The notes below the pieces were generated by a model. It saw only the letters and a program-made list of their open reading frames with translations, had not been told where the DNA came from and did no database searches. Shown one piece after another: positions 1 to 9,141 of a stretch of DNA of 64,000 bases (position 1 is the first letter of the stretch; the number at the start of each line of letters is the position of its first letter). Where the stretch lies: positions 1 through 64,000 of the forward strand of contig NZ_OGVD01000003.1 in NCBI RefSeq assembly GCF_900258045.1, in the 5' to 3' direction. Position numbers and translations under genes: made by a program. This DNA is from Sphingorhabdus sp. EL138 (GTDB lineage Bacteria > Pseudomonadota > Alphaproteobacteria > Sphingomonadales > Sphingomonadaceae).

Positions 1-82
1 GCCTAACACAGTGCCAACAATAAATCATCAAATTGACTTTTAGCGGCTGCGGTGCCGCTTCATCGAACTCCAAGCGATGGGG

Positions 83-817
83 CTATATCGGCCAGTAAGC
101 GCTAAGCCAGCTATCCAGAGCATCGGCCAGTTTGAGCCATTGCTCATTGTCCCACATTATCAAGGCAGTGAATTGATAGAATAATAAAATACCGCACCCG
201 ATAAGGGTGGCTGGAGATATTCTCCCCAATTGCTTCCAGTCATAAATAAAAAGCGGGATCAACATCGCATCAAGATATAAATATTGCGCATAGATAAAGG
301 TCGCATCGTCCGCCATTCCCGGCAGGAAAGTTATCCGGCTGGCCGCTGCTTCGATAAGAAAAAACGTAAGCAGCAGCATATAGCGCATATGCTTCTCTGG
401 AGAGCGCCTCCGTTCCCGGTAACCGAGCCAATAGAATAATGGTATCAAAACGAACGTCCACAACTGCAGGAAAAAGATGCTGTCCAGACGCGCCTCAATC
501 GGCTGTGGCAAGTCTTCCAGAAAGTTGGCAATGGAAAGCGTAACGCCGGACGCCATAATCAACAGGAACAATAGGAGGGATGCGGTCCCGAAATATTTGT
601 GCCACCGGCTCGGCCCACCCCTGGCAAGCATGGCCTGCGTTATAAACAACCCAAGCCAGCCAAACATAATGACAGCATGAACGAAAACGGCGAGAGGGAA
701 ATCAAAATTTCCACCCAAAAGCGGAAAGAGAAAAGATGGACCGAATCCCGCTACCGATACTGCCAGGAACAATAGGCCCATGATTGCGAAAAACAGGTAG
801 GATCGCCTTGGACGCAA
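83..817 (-). CDS. Multi-pass membrane protein of unknown function
   Basis: A 244-residue protein dominated by hydrophobic segments: about seven membrane spans can be picked out, starting with residues ~8-30 (AIMGLLFLAVSVAGFG) and ending near residue 220 (LIGCGILLFYQFTALIMW). Histidines inside or at the edge of spans (FVHAVIMFGWLG, SRWHKYFG) recall haem- or metal-binding membrane proteins, but this is not proof. No catalytic motif is visible. It stands alone, transcribed away from the LytM lipoprotein gene, with ~220 bases between them. I cannot assign a function; it is real on length, composition and a clean start. Confidence 0.75.
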   Translation of the reverse strand: MRPRRSYLFFAIMGLLFLAVSVAGFGPSFLFPLLGGNFDFPLAVFVHAVIMFGWLGLFITQAMLARGGPSRWHKYFGTASLLLFLLIMASGVTLSIANFLEDLPQPIEARLDSIFFLQLWTFVLIPLFYWLGYRERRRSPEKHMRYMLLLTFFLIEAAASRITFLPGMADDATFIYAQYLYLDAMLIPLFIYDWKQLGRISPATLIGCGILLFYQFTALIMWDNEQWLKLADALDSWLSAYWPI

Positions 818-1040
818 TGAATTCCCCCCTTTCGATTTACCGATGCGCTGATGGCATTCGTTTCGCTAGGTACCAACCTATCATCGTGCACTGAGCGTTG
901 TCTACTGCGGTCTCCTGCATGACCTGCCGTAAAAACAGACTGTTTTACAATTGTTGTAGTCAGCAGGGCTGGTCACCAACGGATTTAATGCTAGAAAGGA
1001 CCCTCTCATAGGGGTGAGAGCGAGTGAACGGGGGCGTTCT

Positions 1041-2138
1041 ATGCGTAAGATTCTATTCCTTTTTCTGGTATTTTCCGTATCGGCCTGCATTCCGCCGGGC
1101 CGCGATTATGGCTGGCCGCAGAACCGGGCAGCAGATGGTTCTGAACCGATATTACAAACGGATGCTTCGGTTTTCAGCCAGAGCCCGGATGAAGCACCGC
1201 CACCAACCTGGACCGCGCAGGCTGTGACGCCCAATGCGGTGAAAGTTGAAGACAGCACATATATAGTGAAACCCGGTGACACACTTCGCGGCATAGCCAA
1301 TCGGACCGGCGCAAGTTCTGAGCTTATTGCAGCAACCAACAATTTGACCGCGCCTTATATCATCAGGCCGGGTCAGAAATTGCAAATCACCGGCGGCCGT
1401 TATCACGGCGTGAGTGGCGGTGAGACCGGGATTGCCATTGCCCGGGCCTATGGCGTTCCGTGGCGGGATGTGGTGGCGCTCAACGGTCTGGAAGAGCCGT
1501 TTATCCTGCGGGTAGGGCAAAGGCTATTGCTGCCAGCAGCCACGCCGATGGACCCGCAGCGCATGACGATTGAACAGCGGGCGGCCGCCTTTGATCTGGA
1601 TATCGATGATATCGTGACCGGCAGCCAACCGGCGCTGGCCAGCGCGACGACTGCGGATGAGCCATCTGATTGGCGCAAGGCAATTGCACAAAAGGAAAAA
1701 CCGGCGAAAACAGCGACAAAAAAACCGGCTGCAATCATCACACCGAGTGCTTTTTCCGGCCGGTTCAACTGGCCGGTGGAAGGTAAGCTGCTCTCCAGTT
1801 TCGGCAGCAAGGGCGGCGGCAAGGTCAATGACGGTCTGAACATCGCTGTGGCCAAAGGGACCCCGATAAGGGCATCAGCCGATGGCGTGGTGGCCTATAG
1901 CGGCGATGAAATCGGGGTTTTCGGCGGCCTGATCCTGCTCAACCATGGCGATGGCTGGGTCACCGCTTATGGCCATGCGGACAAATTAAATGTTACGCGT
2001 GGACAAAAGATCAAGGCTGGTGATATCATCGGCCTGGCTGGAGACAGCGGCTATGTACAGGAACCGCAATTGCATTTTGAAATCCGTAAAGATCGAAAGC
2101 CGGTAAACCCCGTCTCCCATCTGCCGAAGCGGACCTGA
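1041..2138 (+). CDS. nlpD: NlpD/DipM-like lipoprotein, two LysM and a degenerate LytM (M23) domain
   Basis: Start chosen at the ATG that opens a lipoprotein signal (MRKILFLFLVFSVSAC, lipobox Cys16); an in-frame ATG nine codons upstream would spoil the signal. Two LysM peptidoglycan-binding repeats follow at about residues 74-116 and 120-166, a linker rich in Lys/Ala, then an M23 LytM fold at about 245-360 (motifs AYGHAD and QLHFEIRKD). The usual zinc ligands are mostly replaced: the HxGxD motif reads NDGLN and the HxH reads QLH. As in NlpD, EnvC and DipM, this predicts an activator of cell-wall amidases during division rather than a hydrolase. The K+ channel gene begins seven bases after its stop, probably co-transcribed. 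Confidence 0.88.
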   Translation: MRKILFLFLVFSVSACIPPGRDYGWPQNRAADGSEPILQTDASVFSQSPDEAPPPTWTAQAVTPNAVKVEDSTYIVKPGDTLRGIANRTGASSELIAATNNLTAPYIIRPGQKLQITGGRYHGVSGGETGIAIARAYGVPWRDVVALNGLEEPFILRVGQRLLLPAATPMDPQRMTIEQRAAAFDLDIDDIVTGSQPALASATTADEPSDWRKAIAQKEKPAKTATKKPAAIITPSAFSGRFNWPVEGKLLSSFGSKGGGKVNDGLNIAVAKGTPIRASADGVVAYSGDEIGVFGGLILLNHGDGWVTAYGHADKLNVTRGQKIKAGDIIGLAGDSGYVQEPQLHFEIRKDRKPVNPVSHLPKRT

Positions 2139-2145
2139 TGACCCT

Positions 2146-3234
2146 ATGGCCCGGCGCTATTCCCGCAACATCTCCGACTATCTGACGCTGCGGCGCCAGT
2201 CGAGCCTGCCAGTATGGCTCGATATTGCCTGGCGCGTCGCATTTGTATTAGGGCTCATCGCGATGGCTGTGGCGGTCCACTGGTTTGACCGTAATGGCCT
2301 GCAAGACAGCTACGATGGCGATGTCAGTTTTCTTGATGTCGTCTATTTCACGATGATCTCAATTACGACGACTGGCTATGGGGATATCGCCCCGGTGACA
2401 GAGCGGGCGCGTATGTTTGACGCCCTGGTCGTGACTCCCATTCGCATCTTCGTTGTGCTTATATTTGTCGGCACGGCCTATAATTTTGTATTCAAAAGAA
2501 CCTGGGACAATTGGCGCATGAAAATCATCCAGAATAATTTGCACGATCATATCGTGATCGCCGGTTTCGGAACCAGCGGCAAGGAAGCGGTGCAGGAACT
2601 GATCGCCCGCGGCACCAATCCGGCGGAAATCGTTGTCGTCGATCCGTTTGACGAAGCGCTGGCACAGGCCGAGAAACTGGGCTGTGCGGTGATTAATGGC
2701 GATGCCACGCGCGATGTGACGTTGATGAACGTCAAGATATCGCGGGCGCGATCTATGATCGTTTCGGCGGGGCGTGACGATACCAGCATCCTGATCGTGC
2801 TGACCGCGCGGCACCTCGCCTATCACCTGCCGATCAGTGTATCGGTCCGGGCTGCGGACAATGAACTGCTTGCACGGCAGGCAGGCGCAACGACGGTGAT
2901 TAATCCTGTCAGCTTTGCCGGATTGCTGCTGGCAGGCAGCTGTGAAGGCGCAAAAATATCCGACTATCTTAGCGATCTTGCTTCGGCCACCGGCCGGGTC
3001 AAACTGGTCCAGCGCCCGGTTGAAGATGACGAAGTCGGTATGGCGATGAAAGATATTGTGAAAGAGGGGCTCGGCGTCCGTATCTACCGTGACAATAACA
3101 TGTACGGATTTTGGGAAGAAGAAGCCAAGAAACTTGAGGCCGGCGATATCATTGTCGAGATTATGCCGGGTAATGGCGCTGGGAATGGTGGTTCTGGGAG
3201 CCGGGCTGCCGGGGAAGAAGCAAAAGCCGACTAG
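2146..3234 (+). CDS. Two-TM potassium channel with TrkA-N (RCK) domain
   Basis: A 362-residue ion channel subunit. TM1 lies at about residues 23-47, the selectivity filter TTTGYGD at 74-80, TM2 at 92-116, followed by a cytosolic Rossmann RCK/TrkA-N domain (IVIAGFGTSG, residues 136-145) and a C-terminal TrkA-C-like part. Such channels (Kch/MthK type) tetramerise in the inner membrane and gate K+ flow in response to nucleotide or ion binding. The very C-terminus is a low-complexity Gly/Ser/Ala tail (GNGAGNGGSGSRAAGEEAKAD). Its start is seven bases after the LytM gene's stop. Ligand specificity cannot be read from sequence. Confidence 0.9.
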   Translation: MARRYSRNISDYLTLRRQSSLPVWLDIAWRVAFVLGLIAMAVAVHWFDRNGLQDSYDGDVSFLDVVYFTMISITTTGYGDIAPVTERARMFDALVVTPIRIFVVLIFVGTAYNFVFKRTWDNWRMKIIQNNLHDHIVIAGFGTSGKEAVQELIARGTNPAEIVVVDPFDEALAQAEKLGCAVINGDATRDVTLMNVKISRARSMIVSAGRDDTSILIVLTARHLAYHLPISVSVRAADNELLARQAGATTVINPVSFAGLLLAGSCEGAKISDYLSDLASATGRVKLVQRPVEDDEVGMAMKDIVKEGLGVRIYRDNNMYGFWEEEAKKLEAGDIIVEIMPGNGAGNGGSGSRAAGEEAKAD

Positions 3235-3309
3235 CCTGTCCATGTTGCACCTGCGAACAAACATGCTATGCAGAGATACTGATAGCTGGCGTTCTCCGGG
3301 AGAAATATA

Positions 3310-4035
3310 ATGACACAGGCCGATCCGATACCGATGCCGACCGGCCTGCGTCCGCCGAACCGGCTGGCACAATTTAGTGAACTGGCGCTGCCGCTCGACT
3401 TTGTGAGATTTGGTTTGCAATGGCCGCGCATTGTAACAGCTCCCAAAGGTGACGGACGTCCGATCTTCCTGATACCGGGCTATGGTGGCAGCGAATTATC
3501 TATGGGGCCTTTAAAAGCCTTCTTGACCGGTCTGGACTATGGTGTCTCTGATTGGGGATTGGGCAGGAACCAGGGTTCGGTTAATCGCGATATCGACCGG
3601 TTTACCACTATTGCGGAAGCACAATATAACAGCAATGACCGGCAGCCATTGACGCTAATCGGCTGGTCACTTGGCGGGATTATCGCACGCGAGGTTGCGC
3701 GGCTCTCACCCGATCTGGTTCGTGAAGTCATCACAATGGGTACTCCGATCATTGGCGGGCCGAAATATACGACACCGGGGCAGCGTTATGCGAAATCGGC
3801 ACAGATTAATCTCGATCGCTTTGAGAAAGAAGTGCATGCGCGCAATAGTATCGGCTTCAGCCAGCCATTGACGGTGCTCTATTCCAATCGCGACGGAATT
3901 GTCGGGCCGGATATCGCCAAGGATATCTATAATCCGCAGGCGCGCAATATCAGAGTCGATGGCGGACATCTGGGTCTGGGTTTCAATCCGAAAGTCTGGC
4001 GAATTATCGCTGATACGCTGGCGGGACGGGCGTGA
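3310..4035 (+). CDS. Alpha/beta-hydrolase fold protein
   Basis: A 241-residue soluble alpha/beta hydrolase. The oxyanion region is IFLIPGYGGS (residues 52-61), the nucleophile elbow GWSLGG puts Ser120 in place, and the Asp (SNRDGIV, ~residue 197) and His (GGHLGLG, ~residue 221) complete a plausible catalytic triad. The PGYGGS and GWSLGG motifs are typical of esterase/lipase-like enzymes related to PGAP1 or triacylglycerol-lipase families. A GGGAG-type ribosome site (ccgggagaaatata) precedes the ATG. Substrate unknown. Confidence 0.85.
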   Translation: MTQADPIPMPTGLRPPNRLAQFSELALPLDFVRFGLQWPRIVTAPKGDGRPIFLIPGYGGSELSMGPLKAFLTGLDYGVSDWGLGRNQGSVNRDIDRFTTIAEAQYNSNDRQPLTLIGWSLGGIIAREVARLSPDLVREVITMGTPIIGGPKYTTPGQRYAKSAQINLDRFEKEVHARNSIGFSQPLTVLYSNRDGIVGPDIAKDIYNPQARNIRVDGGHLGLGFNPKVWRIIADTLAGRA

Positions 4036-4094
4036 ACGGCTGCACCTTGTAACCGGAGAATATTCGGCATATCCTCCTGAGCAGGAGAGAAAAC

Positions 4095-4991
4095 ATGCCG
4101 CAATTACAAAGACTGTCCGCCGCCAGTGATCCGGAAAAACTAGCACAGGTTCTGCGTGATGATGGCGCCGCGATTGTCGAAGATGTCCTCGACGCTGCTG
4201 CCTTGGAAAGACTGAAATCCGAAATCATGCCTTATGTTGAGGCGACCGAGCCCGGCCGGGATGATTTCACCGGACGCAAGACGACGCGCACTGGCGCGCT
4301 GGTTGCGCGGTCCGAGGCGTGCCGCGATCTTGTCATGGATGACTTGATTTTGGGCGGTGCCAACAGCTTTCTGAAACCTTTTTGCGAGCGGGTGCAGCTT
4401 CACCTGACACAGCTGATTCGCATCCAGCCGGGACAGGTTAAACAACCACTCCACCGCGACCGTTTGGCTTGGGGCGGCTTTCTGCAGGACAGTATCGAAC
4501 CGCAATTTAACACGATCTGGGCGGTTACCGATTTCACACAGGAAAATGGCGCGACGCAGGTCATTCCCGGTTCGAACAACTGGGAAGCGGGGCGTGAAGC
4601 TGGGCCAGATGAGATCCAATATGCGGAGATGAAAGCCGGTTCTGTGCTCGTCTATTCCGGTTCGGTGATCCACAGCGGCGGCGCAAATAACGCCGATCAT
4701 GACCGGATGGGATTGAACATTACCTATGCGCTAGGCTGGTTGCGGCAGGAAGAGAACCAGTATCTGTCTTGCCCGCCACATATTGCCAAGGATTTCGATC
4801 CGGCGCTGCGGGACCTGCTCGGCTATTGCATGGGCAGCTATGCGCTCGGCTATTACACGCCGCCTACCGGTCCGGGGGAAAGCCCCGAAGTGGTGCCGCC
4901 AGAATTTCTTTTCTCCGGCAAGGTAACCGACTGGAGCGACGGTGACGATCTGTATGAAAGCGTCAGTCGGCGCTCCAGCGAAACGGTCTAG
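4095..4991 (+). CDS. Phytanoyl-CoA dioxygenase (PhyH) family protein
   Basis: A 298-residue non-haem Fe(II)/2-oxoglutarate oxygenase. The facial triad is visible: His120 and Asp122 in PLHRDRLAW and His193 in SGSVIHSGG; Arg204 or the nearby NITY strand would anchor 2-oxoglutarate. PhyH-type enzymes hydroxylate fatty acyl-CoAs, alkaloids or small amino compounds; the substrate here cannot be told. Strong ribosome site GCAGGAG seven bases before the ATG. It sits convergent with the DUF1761 gene (stops three bases apart). Confidence 0.88.
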   Translation: MPQLQRLSAASDPEKLAQVLRDDGAAIVEDVLDAAALERLKSEIMPYVEATEPGRDDFTGRKTTRTGALVARSEACRDLVMDDLILGGANSFLKPFCERVQLHLTQLIRIQPGQVKQPLHRDRLAWGGFLQDSIEPQFNTIWAVTDFTQENGATQVIPGSNNWEAGREAGPDEIQYAEMKAGSVLVYSGSVIHSGGANNADHDRMGLNITYALGWLRQEENQYLSCPPHIAKDFDPALRDLLGYCMGSYALGYYTPPTGPGESPEVVPPEFLFSGKVTDWSDGDDLYESVSRRSSETV

Positions 4992-4994
4992 GGC

Positions 4995-5405
4995 CTATCC
5001 CAGCAAGGCGTGAACAACGCCCATGGCCGTGTAGAAAAGCAGCCAATAGCCAGCATCAATGAAGAACAGGGTCTTGCTCTTTTGTGAGAACAGATAGTTG
5101 GTGCCGATGGCTGGAACGATGAAGCCCAGCGCAACGCCAAAGGCGGTCAGCACTTTAATGGTAAGGGAAAAGTCCGTGCCATAGGTCGCGAACGTATGCG
5201 CCAAAGTCCATGAGGCGACCAGGCTGAAAGCAAAGGCGCCGCCATAGATGGCGCCCATATTACCTTCCTTTATTTCTTCTTCGGTCAAGCCGACCGCGCC
5301 CATCCATTTCTTGCCCATGATCGGCCCATACCAGATGCCTCCGACCAGAAAGCCGGCCAAGGCTGCAACGACCACAGCGATCCAGTTTACATCGAAAATA
5401 TTCAT
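4995..5405 (-). CDS. DUF1761 family membrane protein
   Basis: A 136-residue protein with four predicted membrane spans: residues ~7-26, ~53-75 (IYGGAFAFSLVASWTL), ~85-103 (VLTAFGVALGFIVPAIG) and ~113-133. The opening IFDVNWIAVVVAALAGFLVGGIWYGPIMGKKW pattern (seen in parts: GGIWYGP, KKWM) is typical of DUF1761, a small inner-membrane family of unknown role. A clear GGGAGGA ribosome site precedes the ATG on the minus strand. Convergent with the PhyH gene and divergent from rimO. Confidence 0.8.
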   Translation of the reverse strand: MNIFDVNWIAVVVAALAGFLVGGIWYGPIMGKKWMGAVGLTEEEIKEGNMGAIYGGAFAFSLVASWTLAHTFATYGTDFSLTIKVLTAFGVALGFIVPAIGTNYLFSQKSKTLFFIDAGYWLLFYTAMGVVHALLG

Positions 5406-5544
5406 TCCATCCTCCCTGATTTTATGAACAGATTGTTTTTACACCGAAATCGCCGAAAAAACCAGCTAACGGCAGGTTGGACCAGGGTACCGGGCCATTG
5501 GAGGCGTGACTCATCGGAAAATAGCGGGTAAGGGCGCTGCCATC

Positions 5545-6912
5545 ATGGCAACCGCAATTCCTTCTCCGCCCAAAGTCGGCATGGTGTCCCTTGGCTGTCC
5601 CAAGGCGCTGGTCGATAGCGAACGCATTCTGACACAGCTGCGCTCTGATGGTTATCAGATGTCGGCGGACTATGCGGGCGCAGATGTGGTGCTGGTCAAT
5701 ACCTGCGGGTTTCTCGACAGCGCCAAGGAAGAGTCGCTTGAAGCGATCGGCGAAGCGATGGCGGAAAATGGCCGGGTGATCGTCACCGGCTGCATGGGCA
5801 ATGAAGCCGATGCGATCCGTGCGCGCTTCCCCGAAGTGCTGGCGGTAACCGGCGCGCATCAATATGAGGATGTCGTTACGGCGGTGCATGCGGCGGCTCC
5901 GGCGGCGCGCGGCGCGTTTGTTGATCTGGTCCCCGATGCCGGCCTGAAACTGACACCGCGCCATTACAGCTATTTGAAGATATCCGAAGGCTGCAACCAT
6001 CGCTGTTCCTTCTGTATCATCCCGTCCTTGCGCGGCGATCTGGTTTCTCGGCGACCCGACGCGATCCTGCGTGAAGCGGAAAAGCTTGTCGCTAACGGGA
6101 CCAAGGAATTGCTGGTGATCAGTCAGGATACATCGGCTTATGGCGTCGATATCCGGCACAAGCCGCAAATCTGGAACGGCCCGATCGGGCAGGGCCGCGA
6201 AGTGCGCGCGCATATGACCGATCTGGCGGTGGCGCTGGGCGAACTGGGCGTTTGGACGCGGCTGCACTATGTCTATCCCTATCCGCATGTCGACAAGGTC
6301 ATCCCGCTCATGGCCGAGGGCAAGATCACGCCTTATCTTGATATTCCTTTTCAACATGCCGCGCCCAATGTGCTGAAACGCATGAAGCGCCCGGCCAACG
6401 AGGCGAAAGTCTTGCAGCGGGTGAAAAGCTGGCGCGATATCTGCCCGGACCTCACGATCCGCTCTACCTTCGTGGTTGGTTTCCCCGGTGAGACGGAAGA
6501 AGATTTCCAATATCTGCTCGACTGGCTGGAAGAAGCGCAGCTCGACCGGGTCGGCGGCTTTCGCTTTGAACCGGTGGAGGGTGCCGCGGCCAATGCCCTG
6601 GATGGTGCCGTACCCGAGGAAGTCAAAGAAGAACGCTATCAGCGCCTGATGGAAAAAACCGCTGCGATCAGCGCTGCACGGCTGCAAGCCAAAGTCGGCC
6701 GTACGCTGCCCGTCATCATCGACGAAATCGGTGAGCCGGATGAAGATGGCGACATTGGTGCAACTGCCCGGTCACAGGCCGATGCCCCGGAAATTGACGG
6801 CAATGTCTTCCTGCGCAACGTCAGCGCTGAGGTTGCGGTTGGTGATATTATAGATGTCGAGATCGAAGACGCCGACGCCCACGATCTGTTCGGAGCGCCG
6901 GTGTCAGGCTGA
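5545..6912 (+). CDS. rimO: Ribosomal protein S12 methylthiotransferase RimO
   Basis: 455 residues from the chosen ATG; an upstream in-frame GTG at 5506 adds 13 residues that do not look conserved. Domains in order: N-terminal UPF0004 with [4Fe-4S] ligands Cys18, Cys54 and Cys83; radical-SAM domain with the CxxxCxxC motif Cys150/154/157 ([10 protein letters not shown]); C-terminal TRAM domain. RimO methylthiolates the conserved aspartate of ribosomal protein S12 (D88 in E. coli) using S-adenosylmethionine. The [15 protein letters not shown] motif separates RimO from the tRNA-modifying MiaB. Single gene unit, convergent with DUF1993. Confidence 0.96.
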   Translation: MATAIPSPPKVGMVSLGCPKALVDSERILTQLRSDGYQMSADYAGADVVLVNTCGFLDSAKEESLEAIGEAMAENGRVIVTGCMGNEADAIRARFPEVLAVTGAHQYEDVVTAVHAAAPAARGAFVDLVPDAGLKLTPRHYSYLKISEGCNHRCSFCIIPSLRGDLVSRRPDAILREAEKLVANGTKELLVISQDTSAYGVDIRHKPQIWNGPIGQGREVRAHMTDLAVALGELGVWTRLHYVYPYPHVDKVIPLMAEGKITPYLDIPFQHAAPNVLKRMKRPANEAKVLQRVKSWRDICPDLTIRSTFVVGFPGETEEDFQYLLDWLEEAQLDRVGGFRFEPVEGAAANALDGAVPEEVKEERYQRLMEKTAAISAARLQAKVGRTLPVIIDEIGEPDEDGDIGATARSQADAPEIDGNVFLRNVSAEVAVGDIIDVEIEDADAHDLFGAPVSG

Positions 6913-6943
6913 CATCTGGGCGGATCAAGGCCCGCCAAGCCAT

Positions 6944-7459
6944 TTAGATTCCCATGTAATCCTTCTTGCCTACAGGCACGCCCTGCATGCGCAGCAGGTT
7001 GTAGGTGGTGGTGACATGGAACAACAGGTTGGGGAGGTAAAAGCTCAGGACGTAGGTTTTGCCGTCGAGATCCATGGTTTGATCCGGGCCGATCGGCATC
7101 GAAATCGTCATGGTTTCATTGCCATCGATGGTCGCGTCATCGGCCTTGGCCACAGTCGCTCCACATTCCGCAACGCGGGCGATCAGGGCGTCAAACGTCT
7201 CGCCTTCCATCGGCAGGTTGGGCAGATCGTCGGTGGCGACACCTTGCATGCGCGCTGCACCGCGGACGGCAAATTCGGTGATCATCTGCACCTGCCATTT
7301 CATTTCATGCATGTCGGGGAACAGGCGGTTTTCCATGAAGGCTTCTTCGGATGCCTCCGTCGCTTCTGCATGAGCCTTGGCTTTTTCCAAAATGTTGGTC
7401 AGTCCGCGAAAAGCCTGCGCGGTGGAGGATTTGAAGATGTGGGAAAGTTGAACAGTCAT
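6944..7459 (-). CDS. DUF1993 family protein
   Basis: A 171-residue protein that matches the DUF1993 pattern: opening with L..IF..S (MTVQLSHIFKSSTAQAFRGL), an acidic helix, the stretch PDMHEMKWQVQMITEFAVR, and a C-terminal YVLSFYLPNLLFHVTTTYNLLRMQGVP segment with conserved H and Y. These proteins adopt a DinB/YfiT-like four-helix bundle, but the function is unknown. Two bases of its reverse-strand neighbour, the MAPEG gene, lie 45 bases upstream; both may share a transcript. Confidence 0.85.
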   Translation of the reverse strand: MTVQLSHIFKSSTAQAFRGLTNILEKAKAHAEATEASEEAFMENRLFPDMHEMKWQVQMITEFAVRGAARMQGVATDDLPNLPMEGETFDALIARVAECGATVAKADDATIDGNETMTISMPIGPDQTMDLDGKTYVLSFYLPNLLFHVTTTYNLLRMQGVPVGKKDYMGI

Positions 7460-7504
7460 TTGATATCCTTGATGAAAGTGATGATGCCGATTGGTAATGC
7501 GTAC

Positions 7505-7921
7505 CTACATAAGATTTAAAATCAGAAATCCGCCAAGTGCGACAAAGCAAAGCAATGTACCAAATGCACCGATGACGCGCGCCAGAACGAAGATTTTTCC
7601 GCCTTCTGCACCATGTGATCCGGCTTCGGTGGATAGCGCGATGGCATGCGAAAAGCGCGCAACCACAAAGGCGATCGCGATGATCATGATTGTCGAAGAG
7701 GGTACTACAGTCATCTCTGCGATGGCCAGGACCGCAACAAACAGACCCGCATTTTCCGCCAGATTGCCATGGCGCCGGATTTTTCGCTCCATAACCGGAT
7801 CATCGCCAACGCCCAGATTGATACCGGCTTTGGCACGGTGCAATCCGGTCAAAACCATGAGTACGGCTTGCAGGATGATCAACAGGCCGCCAGCATAAGC
7901 GGAAATAATCGGTACAGTCAT
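7505..7921 (-). CDS. MAPEG family membrane protein
   Basis: 138 residues, four transmembrane helices. The MAPEG signature is seen as ERKIRRHGNLAENAGLFVAVLAIAE-type text around residues 46-70 (R..R.HGN..E..), with the second half VVARFSHAIAL. Bacterial MAPEG proteins relate to microsomal glutathione transferases and may conjugate or reduce lipophilic compounds at the membrane. It is divergent from a LysR regulator at 8087, which is the usual set-up for a regulator of its neighbour. Confidence 0.88.
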   Translation of the reverse strand: MTVPIISAYAGGLLIILQAVLMVLTGLHRAKAGINLGVGDDPVMERKIRRHGNLAENAGLFVAVLAIAEMTVVPSSTIMIIAIAFVVARFSHAIALSTEAGSHGAEGGKIFVLARVIGAFGTLLCFVALGGFLILNLM

Positions 7922-8086
7922 ACGGCTTCTCCCAATGGTCTTGTTATATCTTCGTTCGTTACCGGCTCAAAAATACAAAGTCCAAAAGAGTATTTGCACC
8001 TTTGCTGTGCAAAAATGAGCCATGCATTTGCCGTTGCTTTGCGCTAGCATTCATCCGTGGAAACGGGCGCAGGGATGGAGGGCGAT

Positions 8087-8968
8087 ATGGATTGGGAAGA
8101 CATCAAGACCTTTCGCGAAGTGAAGAACGGCGGAACGGTCCGTGCTGCCGCGAAAAATCTGGGCGTTCATCATAGCACGGTTAGCCGGCGGATTGAGCAG
8201 TTGGAAAAATCGCTGGGCGTCACTTTATTCGAAAGACGCCCGGAGGGCTATTTTCCGACATCTGCCGGGGAAGATCTGGCGCAGGCAGCAGGGCTATTTG
8301 CGGACAATCTGTTGACGGTTGAGCGCCATATTGCCGGGCGCGACAATGAGTTAACAGGGACCATTCGGGTAACCATGGCGGAGCCGTTTGCGACGTCTAT
8401 GTTTGCGTCCCGCCTGCCCGAATTTTGCGATGCCTATCCCGGTCTGGAGCTGGAAATACTGACAAGCTATGACCTGCTTGATGTTGCCCGGCGGGAGGCG
8501 GATATTGCCATCCGCATGGATAATAATCCGCCCGATACGCTGGTTGGCAAGCGCCTGTTCGCCTACACGACATCGATCTATGCCCATCCCGATTATCTCG
8601 CCCGGCATGATTTTGTGAATGCGCCGGAACAGGCCCGCTGGCTCGGCTGGACGGACCGGGAAAGCCGGTTCCCCGACTGGACGCGGGACACCGAATTTGC
8701 CCGCGTGCCGGTCTGGGGGAATTTCGGCAGCATAGGGCTGCAGATCGAAATGGCGAGGGCAGCGATGGGATTGGTCATGATTCCCTGTATTGCCGGTGAC
8801 AATACGCCGGATCTGGTCCGGGCGACCCGGCGTGACCCGACACCATCACGCGATATTTGGATACTCACCCATGATGATTTGAGACGTACGGCCCGGGTGA
8901 AGGCATTTATGGACTTTGCCGAAATGGTGCTGCGCGACAACAAGGCAGCACTGACCGGTCAGCTTTGA
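8087..8968 (+). CDS. LysR-family transcriptional regulator
   Basis: 293 residues from the ATG at 8087, which has a GGAGG ribosome site; an upstream start at 8057 adds ten atypical residues. N-terminal winged HTH (WEDIKTFREV ... LGVHHSTVSRRIEQLEKSLG, residues ~1-60), then a LysR substrate-binding domain with EILTSYDLLDVARREADIAIRM. The lead-in 'MDWEDIKTF' and substrate-domain style resemble the AaeR/TrpI-like subgroup common in sphingomonads. Divergent from the MAPEG gene, with 165 bases between, so probably controls it and itself. Confidence 0.9.
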   Translation: MDWEDIKTFREVKNGGTVRAAAKNLGVHHSTVSRRIEQLEKSLGVTLFERRPEGYFPTSAGEDLAQAAGLFADNLLTVERHIAGRDNELTGTIRVTMAEPFATSMFASRLPEFCDAYPGLELEILTSYDLLDVARREADIAIRMDNNPPDTLVGKRLFAYTTSIYAHPDYLARHDFVNAPEQARWLGWTDRESRFPDWTRDTEFARVPVWGNFGSIGLQIEMARAAMGLVMIPCIAGDNTPDLVRATRRDPTPSRDIWILTHDDLRRTARVKAFMDFAEMVLRDNKAALTGQL

Positions 8969-9141
8969 TTGGCTAGCTGTGACCGGCCAAATCTGATCGG
9001 GCAGTTACCAGATAAGGTAAACTGATATCTGCCTGTTAACCAGTTTTGGAGCAATTGGGCAGGAAGTCCGCCATTTTTGCGGCAGGCCTTTAACTATGAA
9101 ACTGCACAGGCTCGCAATCTATGGGCTTTATCCTGTGAAGA

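Noticed and set aside
5422-6687. A 421-residue open frame on the minus strand over rimO
   Set aside because: It is antisense to a complete RimO gene and has shadow-type composition rich in Arg, His and Gln; no domain is visible.
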